Shown here: in pieces, positions 50,789 to 59,673 of the stretch
Layout of the letters: every line of letters starts with the position of its first letter
Numbering within the stretch: the stretch's first letter is position 1
Source: Chloroflexota bacterium
GTDB taxonomy: Bacteria > Chloroflexota > Dehalococcoidia > Bin125
Reading direction: 5' to 3'
Length of the DNA stretch: 64,000 bases
Assembly (NCBI GenBank): GCA_028875225.1
Contig: JAPPFB010000004.1
Location: forward strand, 43,223-107,222
Program-made: the position numbers and the translations under genes
The notes under the pieces: generated by a model
The model's input: only the letters and a program-made list of their open reading frames with translations
What the model was told of the DNA's origin: nothing
The model's database searches: none

Positions 50789-51934
50789 GTGAGTCAACGT
50801 CCCTCCTCGACCCCTCCCCCGAGAGCCACACCAGATCATCACGACCACGATGAGCATGATCATGATGACCATGACGGTCACGACCACGTAGACCATATTC
50901 ACGGCGAACACGCCGGCCGCGATCATCACGATCACGACGACCATTCCGGACACGACCACGACGATCACTCCGGCCACGATCACGAAGATCACGATGGCCA
51001 TGACCATCATGGCCATCACGACCATGCCCACGATCTGAGAGATCAGAGCCGGCGCACGCTGGTCATCTCGCTCGGCATCATCCTCTTCTTCATGGTCGTC
51101 GAGATCGTCGGCGGCATCATCTCCGGTTCGCTGGCGCTGCTAGCCGACGCCGGTCACATGGCGACCGACGCCGGCGCGATCGCGTTGGCGCTGGTGGCGA
51201 TGTGGGTTGCCGATCGCCCGTCGTCTGTTGACCGCACCTTCGGGTTCGCCCGAACGGAGATCCTGGCGGCGTTCCTCAACATCCTCACCCTGTGGCTCAT
51301 CTCCGGCTGGGTGATTTGGGAAGCGGTACACCGGATCGGCGGCGACCCTCATGTCGAGGGCGTGCTGATGACCGCGGTGGGCGTGGTCGGCCTCGTCGTC
51401 AACATCTTTGTCGCTTACATCCTGCACGGATCGTCGGAGCACAGCCTGAACGTGCAAGGCGCGTTTCTGCACGTCCTTGGCGATCTGCTGGGCTCGGTCG
51501 CCGTGATCGTTTCTGGCATTTTCGTTCTCGCCTTCGGCTGGCACCTGGCCGACCCGATCGTCAGCGTCCTGATCGGGATTTTCATCCTCGCGCTCTCCTA
51601 CCGGCCCGCCATGCAAATCTTCCACATCCTGATCGAAGGCGTGCCAGCCCACATTGATCTCTACGCGCTCTGCCACGACATCGAGTCGCTCGAGGGCGTC
51701 ACCGTGGTACATGACGTTCACGCGTGGACAATCACCTCCGGCTACGACTCAATCTCGGCCCACATCTTGATCGACGACGAGCACCCAGACCAGCAGGCCT
51801 TGCTGGACGAAGCGAAGGAGATTGCCAGGACCAAGTACAACCTCAGTCACATCACGTTCCAGGTTGAGACCTCGCTCAGCGGCTGCACCGAGGATCATCA
51901 CGTGGGACATCTCGAAGCGACGGCCCGCGGCTAG
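50789..51934 (+). CDS. CDF-family cation (zinc-type) efflux protein with His-rich N-terminus
   Basis: The 381-residue exporter has an N-terminal run of about 70 residues alternating His and Asp, then six membrane segments with the metal site ALLADAGHMATDAGAI and a second HVLGDLLGS. The C-terminal cytoplasmic domain has VTVVHDVHAWTITSGYDS. This matches ZitB/CzcD-like Zn2+/H+ antiporters. I start at GTG 50789 with GGGGAAG ten bases upstream; an ATG at 50714 would add 25 residues through a perfect 7-pair hairpin (50737-50753), so the shorter form is favoured. Confidence 0.88.
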   Translation: MSQRPSSTPPPRATPDHHDHDEHDHDDHDGHDHVDHIHGEHAGRDHHDHDDHSGHDHDDHSGHDHEDHDGHDHHGHHDHAHDLRDQSRRTLVISLGIILFFMVVEIVGGIISGSLALLADAGHMATDAGAIALALVAMWVADRPSSVDRTFGFARTEILAAFLNILTLWLISGWVIWEAVHRIGGDPHVEGVLMTAVGVVGLVVNIFVAYILHGSSEHSLNVQGAFLHVLGDLLGSVAVIVSGIFVLAFGWHLADPIVSVLIGIFILALSYRPAMQIFHILIEGVPAHIDLYALCHDIESLEGVTVVHDVHAWTITSGYDSISAHILIDDEHPDQQALLDEAKEIARTKYNLSHITFQVETSLSGCTEDHHVGHLEATARG

Positions 51935-52002
51935 GCCTGACCGGCAGGCGGGAATCCAATCAGCGTTCAAATCGGATATCGGACCGATTCGAAGGAGAAA
52001 CC

Positions 52003-52191
52003 ATGACGACAGAGACTCACACTCACCGCTACGAGCACACCGCTCACCACGCGCACAGCGCGACTGAGGTGGCGGAGCACGACCACTGCCAGACCGACCA
52101 CGCCTGTAGCTGCGACCACGGCGAGCACTGCTGCTGCTGCGAGGACTCCAACTGCGTCAGCAGCGACTGCGACTGCCACGCCGCCGACTAA
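52003..52191 (+). CDS. Cys/His-rich 62-residue peptide, metallothionein-like
   Basis: It has a strong ribosome-binding site (AAGGAGAAACC). The peptide holds 12 His and 10 Cys, in a His-rich N-terminal half (HTHRYEHTAHHAHS) and a Cys-rich C-terminal half (ACSCDHGEHCCCCEDSNC, then DCDCHAAD). This density fits a soluble metal-sequestering protein. It does not have the spacing of known SmtA-type bacterial metallothioneins (no Gly-Cys-x-Cys repeats and no Zn-finger core). It follows the zinc exporter by 68 bases and reads in the same direction. Confidence 0.75.
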   Translation: MTTETHTHRYEHTAHHAHSATEVAEHDHCQTDHACSCDHGEHCCCCEDSNCVSSDCDCHAAD

Positions 52192-52213
52192 CTGCGGACG
52201 CTAGGTAGAGCCC

Positions 52214-52684
52214 TCAAGCGGTCCTCAGGGCTTTGAGGACCGCTTTGCCATGCTCGGCGGCCTTGGCGCGTTTCCAGACCTTGGTCAACACGCCGTCCGG
52301 TCCGATGACGAATGTAGCACGCGTCATGCCTATGCTCTTGCGTCCGTACAACACCTTCTCGCCCCAGGCTCCGTAGCGGGTCGCAACCTCGGCGTCGGTG
52401 TCGACCAGCAGCGGGAAATTGAGTTCGTACTTGTCGCGGAACTGCTGGTGCGATTCGGCGCTGTCGGTCGAGACGCCGAGCACCACTGCACCCTCGGCTG
52501 TGATCTCGTCCATGTCGTCGCGGAATGAGCAGGCCTGCTTGGTACATCCCGGCGTGTCGTCCCGCGGATAGAAGTAGAGCACCACGGTTTGGCCCTCGTA
52601 GTCGGCCAGGTTGTGGACGTTGCCATCCTGATCGGAGAGTTGGAAGTCGGGTGCCTGGTCGCCTTTGGCGAGCGTGACGGGCAT
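52214..52684 (-). CDS. bcp: Peroxiredoxin, BCP/PrxQ type
   Basis: The 156-residue protein has the AhpC/TSA fold with peroxidatic Cys and resolving Cys in the one-helix motif TPGCTKQACSFRDD, preceded by VVLYFYPRDD. Length and spacing are those of thiol peroxidase BCP/PrxQ. Both cysteines are ordinary codons. It reduces organic and hydrogen peroxides with thioredoxin. The FTR-type reductase encoded at 43081 could feed its thioredoxin partner. Confidence 0.9.
   Translation of the reverse strand: MPVTLAKGDQAPDFQLSDQDGNVHNLADYEGQTVVLYFYPRDDTPGCTKQACSFRDDMDEITAEGAVVLGVSTDSAESHQQFRDKYELNFPLLVDTDAEVATRYGAWGEKVLYGRKSIGMTRATFVIGPDGVLTKVWKRAKAAEHGKAVLKALRTA
52218..52243 (+). terminator. Hairpin terminator candidate overlapping the peroxiredoxin end
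   Basis: The 10-pair stem GCGGTCCTCA/TGAGGACCGC with loop GGGCTT is followed by TTTGCC on the plus strand. It is positioned 27 bases after the Cys/His-rich gene stop. It lies within the last codons of the convergent peroxiredoxin gene. Confidence 0.5.
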
Positions 52685-52717
52685 GGTCTTCGCTTTCGAC
52701 TGTTCTGCTCGGTCTGG

Positions 52718-53152
52718 TTATTCGGTGTGCAGAACGGGGCTGCCGTGATGATGGATGAGCAGCCACGTACCGGAGGGGGAATCGGCGTTGTCGGTCAGAT
52801 CCGCGCTCTGAGTGCGGCGATAGATGTTGGTCGCGACGATCGGCACGCCGGCGACGACCTCGCGGCCGGCCACAATGCCGATATCGCCGACGATTCGCGC
52901 CTCTTCGGCGGCGAATACGATCTTGGGCTGGTCGGGATTGGTCAGGATTGCTCGCCAGGTCCGCTGGATGTCGGCGTGGCCGGTGGTCACGTTGCGATGC
53001 GGATGGATGCAGGTGACGTCGTCGGTTCGCAGCCAGAGGTCGGCCATCGCCTCCACGTCGCGCGCGTTGAAGGCTTCATAGAACGCGCGGTTGGCTTCCA
53101 GCACGGCTCGCCGATCGTCGGGGGCGTCCGTGCCGGATTCGTCGGCGGCCAT
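52718..53152 (-). CDS. SnoaL-like / NTF2-fold protein
   Basis: The 144-residue protein reads EANRAFYEAFNARDVEAMAD, LWLRTDDVTCIHPHRNVTTG and IQRTWRAILTNPDQPKIVF, as in the DUF4440/SnoaL group. GGAG lies seven bases upstream of the ATG at 53152. The ORF can be extended to 53239 on paper, but that part is Arg/Ser-rich and overlaps the divergent gene. Function is unknown. Confidence 0.78.
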   Translation of the reverse strand: MAADESGTDAPDDRRAVLEANRAFYEAFNARDVEAMADLWLRTDDVTCIHPHRNVTTGHADIQRTWRAILTNPDQPKIVFAAEEARIVGDIGIVAGREVVAGVPIVATNIYRRTQSADLTDNADSPSGTWLLIHHHGSPVLHTE

Positions 53153-53238
53153 GTCGTTGCTCCAACCTGACCAACAGCTCATCGATCGGCGAGTGCGGCG
53201 CCGGCTCAATCGTCCCATCGACGCGTATGCTCGACGCA

Positions 53239-54807
53239 ATGACGATCATACGAAACCTTGCGCGCGCGGTTGGCGCGACCGTGTGTCTGGTCGTGGTCGC
53301 CGCGCTGGCCGTCGCATCATGCAGTGACGGCACAGACCAATCGGTTCAGGATCAGCCCGCCGCGGCGTCCGAGCAGCAGGTTCAGCAAGAGCAGCAATCG
53401 GCCGACCAGTCCGTTGCCCGACAGTCCTCACCGCAGGAGCAGTCGGCGCAGGCCAATCAGAGCGCAGACGAACCCAGCCCCCAGTCGGAGCAACAGCAGC
53501 CAAGACAACACGAGCAATCAGCGCAGGACGAGCCGACTGAGCCGACTGAGCGGACGGATTCGGATCAGTCCGCGGTTGCGTCGGCCCAGGACCAGGAGAG
53601 CGAACAAGAGGAACAGGTCGTGTCGCTGCCGGTCGGCACGGTCACCTTCCTGCCGCTGGAGGCGACAGAGACCGCAGAAGGCATCCCGATCATCCGTGAT
53701 GGCGAGGTGCCGCAATACTTCGGCCTCGACTGGGGAACAATCTGGGGCATCCGGCTGATTGAACTCGACGAACTCTCGCAGGGCGCAGGGCGCGACGCCA
53801 TCCCGGCCATCAACGGACCGCGTTACTGGACGCTGGAGGAAGCGTCGCAGGTGTATACGGACAACGTGCCGCTGGTGTACGTGAATGTGAACGGCGACGT
53901 GCGAGGCTTCCCTTTGGAGATCCTGACCTGGCACGAGATCGTCAACGACACCGTCGGCGGCGTTCCCGTTGCCATCACGTACTGTCCGCTGTGCAACACG
54001 GCGATCGCGTTTGAGGCGCAGATCGGCGAAGAGGTGTACGTGTTCGGCGTGTCGGGATTGCTGCGCAATTCCGACCTGGTGATGTACGACCGCAACACGG
54101 AGTCGCTCTGGCAACAGTCTTCGGGGCGGGCAATTGTCGGCACGATGGTCGGCGCGAGGCTCAGGTATGTGCCAGCGCCGGTAGTGACGGTGGGACAACT
54201 GCGCAGCGCCTTTCCGGACGCGCTGGTGATGTCTCGCGATACCGGCTGGTATCGCGCGTACGGCCAGAATCCCTACCAGGGCTACGACAACCCGGAGTAT
54301 GGGGGTCCGTACGGGTTCTTCTTCGATCGGGATTCAATCGATGAGCGTCTGCCGCCGGCCGAACGCGTCGTGAGCATTGAGGGACCGTCCGGGGCGGCGA
54401 TCGCCTACGCGTGGTCGACGCTCGAGCAAGAGATGGTGGTCCACGACCGCTTCGACGGGCTGGATCTCGTGGTCTTCTGGACCCCGGGCGCCCTGTCGAT
54501 CCTCGACTCGGGCATCATGCGGGACTCGCGCGAGATTGGCACCACTGCCGTCTTCGAGTCGAAGTTGGACGGCCAGATGCTGACCTTCATCGTCAATTCG
54601 GCCGACGACAGCAGACAGACCTTCGTTGATCAGGAGACCGGCACGGTCTGGGACATCTTCGGCCGCGGGATCGAGGGCGAACTGGCCGGCTCGCAACTGA
54701 CCCGCGTGATCCACTCGGACCACTTCTGGTTCGCCTGGCAGGCGTTCCATCCCGACACCGAGGTGGTCTCGCTGATTCCGCGCGCTGATGGCGCGGACGA
54801 CAGTTAG
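53239..54807 (+). CDS. DUF3179 lipoprotein with Gln/Ser-rich linker
   Basis: The 522-residue protein has a lipoprotein signal (LVVVAALAVASCSD) and a long Gln/Glu/Ser linker (about residues 30-130) before the DUF3179 domain. That domain has the family's ITYCPLCNTAIAF, VFGVSGLLRNSDLVMYDR and LWQQSSGRAIVG motifs. DUF3179 proteins occur in many environmental bacteria and archaea; their function is unproven. It is the third Gln-rich-linker lipoprotein in this window. ATG 53227 is an alternative start. Confidence 0.85.
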   Translation: MTIIRNLARAVGATVCLVVVAALAVASCSDGTDQSVQDQPAAASEQQVQQEQQSADQSVARQSSPQEQSAQANQSADEPSPQSEQQQPRQHEQSAQDEPTEPTERTDSDQSAVASAQDQESEQEEQVVSLPVGTVTFLPLEATETAEGIPIIRDGEVPQYFGLDWGTIWGIRLIELDELSQGAGRDAIPAINGPRYWTLEEASQVYTDNVPLVYVNVNGDVRGFPLEILTWHEIVNDTVGGVPVAITYCPLCNTAIAFEAQIGEEVYVFGVSGLLRNSDLVMYDRNTESLWQQSSGRAIVGTMVGARLRYVPAPVVTVGQLRSAFPDALVMSRDTGWYRAYGQNPYQGYDNPEYGGPYGFFFDRDSIDERLPPAERVVSIEGPSGAAIAYAWSTLEQEMVVHDRFDGLDLVVFWTPGALSILDSGIMRDSREIGTTAVFESKLDGQMLTFIVNSADDSRQTFVDQETGTVWDIFGRGIEGELAGSQLTRVIHSDHFWFAWQAFHPDTEVVSLIPRADGADDS

Positions 54808-55670
54808 TCGAGTAGTTCCACCTCGTCGCCGAGCTTGACCGTTCCGCCCTCCAGCACGTTGCAATAGCTGCCCAGGTGCTGTTTGGTGTTCTCGATCAGC
54901 GCTCTGCCAACGGCGCGGCTGGAGCCGAATTCTCGCTGGGCATGGGCTGGGACCGAGCAGCGCACCGTCGTCGTCTGCAGCCCGATCACCACCTCGCCCA
55001 GGCGCAGCCTCTTCCCGGTCCAGTCGACCTCGAGCAATCCTTCGGCGTCTCCGGTGTCGATCAGGACGTTGGGCCGGAACCGGCGTACGTCGACATCGTC
55101 GCCGCCACCGGCCGACGCCAGCGTGCTGAGAGACGACGTCGTCATGATGTGGATTGGGTAGCAATCGAAGTACGTCCCCGGTGGAGTCGAGAAGTTCTGC
55201 AGATCCGCCGGCAGCCCCGAGAAATCGGGCAGGGGGTCATCCTCCTGCATCCCCATCAGCTGACGAAGAGCCTGCATCGGATCGACGCCTTCCGGCATCT
55301 GCGCACGCGCGTACCAGGCGAGGTCATCGGCCGGATGCAGCGGCGTCAGCATGACCGGGCGGCCCAGAATCTCGCTGAGCTGCTGATCGCGGTCTTCGTC
55401 CGCGGACTGGACCTGCAGGTTGTCGGGTGTCGTGATCGTGACCGCCGGCGAACGCTGGTCAAAGCTCGGAGACTCCGCATAGGCCGACGCGAACTGAAGC
55501 AGCTTCGGCATCTCACGCGCGTTGCGCGTGACGTCGGCTTCGATCTCCCGGACGGCCCAGCCGCGATCGCCGGCGACCCCGTTCTGATCGATTTCGGCGG
55601 CCGACAGCTGCTCGCCGGCCATTGACTTGACCGGGTAGCGCCACAGTTGGCTGATGGTTCCCACGTTCAT
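54804..55670 (-). CDS. MOSC domain-containing protein
   Basis: The 288-residue protein has the MOSC N-terminal barrel (ISQLWRYPVKSMAGEQLSAA) and the C-terminal MOSC domain (FRPNVLIDTGDAEG, TTVRCSVPAHAQREFG) with the conserved Cys of molybdenum-cofactor sulphurase relatives. It belongs to the YcbX/mARC-like group that binds Moco with a sulphur ligand and reduces N-hydroxylated compounds. It overlaps the DUF3179 stop by four bases. A tungstate importer nearby (58060-60746) fits a metal-cofactor neighbourhood. Confidence 0.83.
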   Translation of the reverse strand: MNVGTISQLWRYPVKSMAGEQLSAAEIDQNGVAGDRGWAVREIEADVTRNAREMPKLLQFASAYAESPSFDQRSPAVTITTPDNLQVQSADEDRDQQLSEILGRPVMLTPLHPADDLAWYARAQMPEGVDPMQALRQLMGMQEDDPLPDFSGLPADLQNFSTPPGTYFDCYPIHIMTTSSLSTLASAGGGDDVDVRRFRPNVLIDTGDAEGLLEVDWTGKRLRLGEVVIGLQTTTVRCSVPAHAQREFGSSRAVGRALIENTKQHLGSYCNVLEGGTVKLGDEVELLD

Positions 55671-55804
55671 GTGTGACCCCGTTTCGACTCAGGTTGTGTT
55701 ACCTGTGTGTTCTCTTGCACTGGCGGGCAGGGTACTCAATGCCCCATATATGAGTGATCTAGTAATGTTTGTCATGATTGATTCAGACACCAATCGAGGA
55801 ATCG

Positions 55805-56728
55805 ATGACCACAACGGCCAGCCGACCGGCATCTCTTGACACGTTGTCCTGGCTTGAGGCCGAAGGCATTCACATCATCCGCGAGGTCGCGGCTGAGCTG
55901 GAGCGTCCCTGCTTGTTGTTTTCGGGGGGCAAGGACTCGATCGTGATGCTGCGCCTGGCCGAGAAGGCATTCTGGCCGGCTCGAATCCCGTTCCCGGTGA
56001 TGCATGTGGATACGGGACACAACTTCCCGGAAGCGATTGAGTATCGAGACCGTCGCGTCGCGGAGTTGGATGTCGAACTGATTGTCGCCTCGGTGCAGGA
56101 ATCGATTGACCGGGGTCGGGTCGTCGAAGAGGTCGGTCCGCGGGCGTCGCGAAACCGTCTGCAGACCGTCACCCTGCTCGACGCGGTGCTGGAGCACAAC
56201 TTCGACGCGCTGTTTGGCGGCGCCAGGCGGGATGAGGAGAAGGCGCGAGCGAAGGAACGAATCTTCTCCTTCCGCGACGCCTTCGGTCAGTGGGATCCGT
56301 CGAATCAGCGTCCCGAACTGTGGAACCTGTACAACGGCAAGCTGACGCGCGGCGAACACATTCGCGCCTTCCCGCTCTCGAACTGGACCGAGCTGGATGT
56401 CTGGCAGTACATCAAACGCGAGGGGCTGGAGATTCCGTCGATTTACTTTGCTCACGAGCGGTCGATGTTCAAGCGGGATGGGATGTTGTTCCCCGTTTCC
56501 AACTTCGTGCCTCGGTTGCCTGGCGAAGACCCGTTTGACGCGCGCGTACGATTCCGCACGGTCGGCGATATGACCTGTACGGCCGGCGTGTTGTCGGAGG
56601 CGGAGACGCTGGAGGCGGTCGTTGCGGAGATCGCGGCCACACGCATCACCGAGCGCGGCGAGACGCGGGCGGATGACCGATTCTCGGAGGCGGCGATGGA
56701 AGATCGCAAGCGCGAGGGATACTTCTAG
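55805..56728 (+). CDS. cysD: Sulfate adenylyltransferase subunit 2
   Basis: The 307-residue N-type ATP pyrophosphatase has the PP-motif SGGKDSIVML and the CysD markers HVDTGHNFPEAIEYRD, FGGARRDEEKARAKERIFSF and VFSNWTELDVW-like LSNWTELDVWQYI. With CysN it forms ATP sulfurylase, the first step of sulfate activation. GAGG lies five bases before the ATG at 55805. CysC, CysH and other sulfate-reduction genes are absent here, so later steps are elsewhere. Confidence 0.92.
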   Translation: MTTTASRPASLDTLSWLEAEGIHIIREVAAELERPCLLFSGGKDSIVMLRLAEKAFWPARIPFPVMHVDTGHNFPEAIEYRDRRVAELDVELIVASVQESIDRGRVVEEVGPRASRNRLQTVTLLDAVLEHNFDALFGGARRDEEKARAKERIFSFRDAFGQWDPSNQRPELWNLYNGKLTRGEHIRAFPLSNWTELDVWQYIKREGLEIPSIYFAHERSMFKRDGMLFPVSNFVPRLPGEDPFDARVRFRTVGDMTCTAGVLSEAETLEAVVAEIAATRITERGETRADDRFSEAAMEDRKREGYF

Positions 56729-58032
56729 TGGTTGCCGAGACGCTCGCGGATCCCCTCGACCCGCTGGGTCCGGATCGACGGACGCTGTTGCGCCTGGCCA
56801 CGGCGGGTTCGGTCGACGACGGCAAGTCGACACTGATCGGTCGGCTGCTGTTTGACTCCAAGCAGACGTTCATCGACCAGATGGAGGCGATCGAGCGGAC
56901 CTCGCGCACGCGGGGCGAGGATGACGTCAACCTCGCCTACCTGACGGACGGCCTGCGCTCGGAGCGCGAGCAGGGCATCACGATCGACGTCGCGTACCGC
57001 TACTTCTCCACCCCGAGGCGCAAGTTCATCCTCGCCGACACACCCGGTCACGTGCAGTACACGCGCAACATGGTCACGGGCGCGTCGACGGCTGACGCGG
57101 CGCTGCTGCTGGTCGACGCCCGACGGGGCGTCCTGGAACAGACCCGGCGTCACGCGTATCTCTCCAATCTGCTCGGCATTCGCCACTTCGTGCTCTGTGT
57201 CAACAAGATGGACCTGGTTGACTGGGATCAATCGGTGTTCGAGGGCATCGCCGAGGAACTCACACGATTCGCGGGGCGCATGGGTGTGACCGATGTCAGG
57301 GCGATTCCCATTTCGGCGAAGCTCGGCGACTGGGTGGTTGAACCGTCTCAACGCATGAGCTGGTACCCGGGTCCGCCGCTGCTGGAAGTACTGGAGACAC
57401 TGGAGGCGTCGGAGCCGCCTCAACATCATGCCTCCCGGTTTCCGGTTCAGTACGTCATCCGCCCATTGCGAGAGGCGTACCACGACTATCGAGGCTACGC
57501 CGGCACCATGGCGTCGGGCGTGTTACGCGTCGGCGATCGGGTCAAGGTGATGCCGTCCGGCGCCGAGACCATCGTGACTGGCATCGACGCATTCGACCAG
57601 CAGCTCGCCGAAGCGACGCCGCCGATGGCGGTGACCGTTCGGCTGGCGGATCAATTGGACATTCGTCGCGGTTCGATGATTGTCGCGGCGGAGCATGCGC
57701 CAATTGCCGCGACGGCAATCGACGCGCACGTCTGCTGGATGAGCGATCGTTCGCCACTGCGCGAGCGGGATCGCCTGGTGGTCAAACACACCACGCATAC
57801 GACCAGGGCGCTGGTGGAAGAGGTTGGCGCGCGATTGGACGTGAATACGTTGGAGTACGACCTGACGGCATCGCAACTGTCACTGAATGAGATCGGCCGG
57901 GTTCGGCTGCGGCTCATGGCGCCACTGTCGATCGACCCATACGATGAGTCGCGTGAAACGGGCGCCTTCATCCTGATCGATGAGGCGACTTCCGCGACCG
58001 TTGGAGCCGGCATGATCACGGCCGGCGAGTAG
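56728..58032 (+). CDS. cysN: Sulfate adenylyltransferase subunit 1 (GTPase)
   Basis: The 434-residue GTPase has G1 SVDDGKSTLIGRLLFDSK, G3 DTPGHVQYTRN, G4 NKMDLVDWD, and the C-terminal elongation-factor-like beta-barrels (VRVGDRVKVMPSG-like, then LRERDRLVVKHTTHTTRAL). It starts at GTG overlapping the cysD stop by one base, so the pair is translationally coupled. No fused adenylylsulfate kinase (CysC) domain is present. Confidence 0.92.
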   Translation: MVAETLADPLDPLGPDRRTLLRLATAGSVDDGKSTLIGRLLFDSKQTFIDQMEAIERTSRTRGEDDVNLAYLTDGLRSEREQGITIDVAYRYFSTPRRKFILADTPGHVQYTRNMVTGASTADAALLLVDARRGVLEQTRRHAYLSNLLGIRHFVLCVNKMDLVDWDQSVFEGIAEELTRFAGRMGVTDVRAIPISAKLGDWVVEPSQRMSWYPGPPLLEVLETLEASEPPQHHASRFPVQYVIRPLREAYHDYRGYAGTMASGVLRVGDRVKVMPSGAETIVTGIDAFDQQLAEATPPMAVTVRLADQLDIRRGSMIVAAEHAPIAATAIDAHVCWMSDRSPLRERDRLVVKHTTHTTRALVEEVGARLDVNTLEYDLTASQLSLNEIGRVRLRLMAPLSIDPYDESRETGAFILIDEATSATVGAGMITAGE

Positions 58033-58059
58033 CGCTCGAACCGCGTCCGGGGAGGTCCG

Positions 58060-58965
58060 ATGAGCCGAGCGCTCGTGCCGGGCTGGTTCGCGCTGGTCGC
58101 ACTCGCGGTCGCCAGTCTGGCCGCTGCCTGTAGCGGGGATCCCGGCTACAACGAGGACGAACTAATCCTGGCCACGACGACCTCGCTCAACGACTCGGGG
58201 CTGCTCGATGAGCTGGTACCGATCTTTGAGGCGGAAGAGGACGTCAAGGTCAAGATCATCGCCGTCGGCACCGGCGCCGCGCTCCGCATGGGCGCCGAAG
58301 GAAACGCCGACGTGCTGCTCACCCATGCTCCGGCGTCCGAGCAGGTTCTGGTCGAGGCCGGCGACGTCACAGCTCGCACGCTGGTTGCGTACAACGACTT
58401 CGTCATCGTTGGTCCAGCCGACGACCCCGCCGGCGTGGCGGGTATGACCGACGTATCTGCGGCGCTCGCCCAGATCGCCGCGGCGGGCGCCGCATTCGCG
58501 TCCCGCGGAGACGACAGCGGCACGCACAAGAAAGAGCTGTCTCTGTGGTCCGACGCCGGCCTGTCGCCATCGGTCGAGTCCGACGGTTGGTATCTGGACG
58601 TGGGGCAGGGCATGTCGGCGACGCTGACGGTCGCCAACCAGCGCTCGGCATACACCTTGACGGACCGGGGAACCTACCTGGCGCTTTCGTCCGATCTTGT
58701 GGATTTGATTCCTCTGGTGGAGGGCGATCCGAAACTGCTCAACTTCTACAGCGTGATGGAAGTGGACGGCGGCAAGGGGCGGATCAACCACGTGGCGTCG
58801 GCGGCATTCTCGAAGTTCCTCACGCGTCGCGACATCCAGATGTTGATCAGCGAGTATCTGCTTGAGCAATACGGACGCCCGTTGTTTTTCCCGGCCGCAG
58901 GCGAGACAGAAGAGTCGATCTCGGCGCGTGGCGGCGCCCGAACTGAGGTAGGCGAGCGCCGTTAA
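58060..58965 (+). CDS. tupA: Tungstate-type ABC transporter substrate-binding lipoprotein
   Basis: The 301-residue protein has a lipoprotein signal (VASLAAACSG) and the TupA family motifs LATTTSLNDSGLLDELVPIF, GTGAALRMGAEGNADVLLTH, FASRGDDSGTHKKELSLW, and YTLTDRGTYLAL. TupA binds tungstate more tightly than molybdate via a Thr-Thr-Ser and Arg set seen here. It starts the tup operon 27 bases after cysN, with GGGGAGG upstream. Confidence 0.88.
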   Translation: MSRALVPGWFALVALAVASLAAACSGDPGYNEDELILATTTSLNDSGLLDELVPIFEAEEDVKVKIIAVGTGAALRMGAEGNADVLLTHAPASEQVLVEAGDVTARTLVAYNDFVIVGPADDPAGVAGMTDVSAALAQIAAAGAAFASRGDDSGTHKKELSLWSDAGLSPSVESDGWYLDVGQGMSATLTVANQRSAYTLTDRGTYLALSSDLVDLIPLVEGDPKLLNFYSVMEVDGGKGRINHVASAAFSKFLTRRDIQMLISEYLLEQYGRPLFFPAAGETEESISARGGARTEVGERR

Positions 58966-58974
58966 GATCGCCGC

Positions 58975-59673
58975 ATGGACTTAATCTGGGACGGGATTCG
59001 AGAGGCGGCGCGGCTGTGGTGGGCCGGTGACGCCGAGATCATTGAGATCACATTGCGCACGCTGGCTATCTCGTCGGCGGCGACCGCGCTGGCGCTCGTC
59101 ATCGGGATTCCCGTCGGCGCCGTGCTGGCGCTGAGGCGGTTCTGGGGTCGAGGCCTGCTCGTTGCCGCCGTCAACACCGGCATGGGCATGCCGCCGGTCG
59201 TGATTGGACTGCTGGTCGCGCTGATCCTCTGGCGGACCGGCCCGCTGGGCGACCTGAACCTGATCTACACGCCGACGGCGATGGTGATTGCTCAGCTGTT
59301 GCTGAGCCTTCCGCTGGTCGTGGGATTCTCGCTCGCCTCGATTCAGTCGGTGAACCCACGGTTGATCGGTCAGATGTGGGCGATGGGCGCGAATCGCTGG
59401 CAGGTGCTGTGGCTGCTGATTCGCGAGACGCGGCTGGGTTTGCTGGCAGCGGTGATGGCGGGCTTCGGCGCGGCGATCTCGGAGGTCGGCGCGTCGATGC
59501 AGGTGGGCGGCAACCTGGCGGGCGAGACGCGGGTGCTGACGACGGCAACCGTCCTCGAGACCGGTCGCGGGAACTTCGAGGTGGCGATTGCGTTGTCGCT
59601 AGTGCTGGTCGTGCTGGCATTCCTGGTCAATCTCGTCCTGACTACGGTTCAGCAGCGCCGGCCGGTCACATGA
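58975..59673 (+). CDS. tupB: Tungstate-type ABC transporter permease
   Basis: The 232-residue permease has about five membrane segments, the N-terminal EIIEITLRTLAISSAATALA, and the EAA-type loop VNPRLIGQMWAMGANRWQVL followed by LIRETRLGLLAAVMAGFGAA. It starts nine bases after tupA and overlaps tupC by ATGA. Family TupB/WtpB-like permeases accompany TupA binding proteins. Confidence 0.88.
   Translation: MDLIWDGIREAARLWWAGDAEIIEITLRTLAISSAATALALVIGIPVGAVLALRRFWGRGLLVAAVNTGMGMPPVVIGLLVALILWRTGPLGDLNLIYTPTAMVIAQLLLSLPLVVGFSLASIQSVNPRLIGQMWAMGANRWQVLWLLIRETRLGLLAAVMAGFGAAISEVGASMQVGGNLAGETRVLTTATVLETGRGNFEVAIALSLVLVVLAFLVNLVLTTVQQRRPVT

Noticed and set aside
52214..52684. BCP peroxiredoxin as a selenoprotein
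   Set aside because: Both active-site cysteines are encoded by cysteine codons; there is no in-frame stop.
55671..55804. Riboswitch upstream of cysD
   Set aside because: The 134-base gap has no long conserved stem set that I can match to a known sulphur or cofactor riboswitch.
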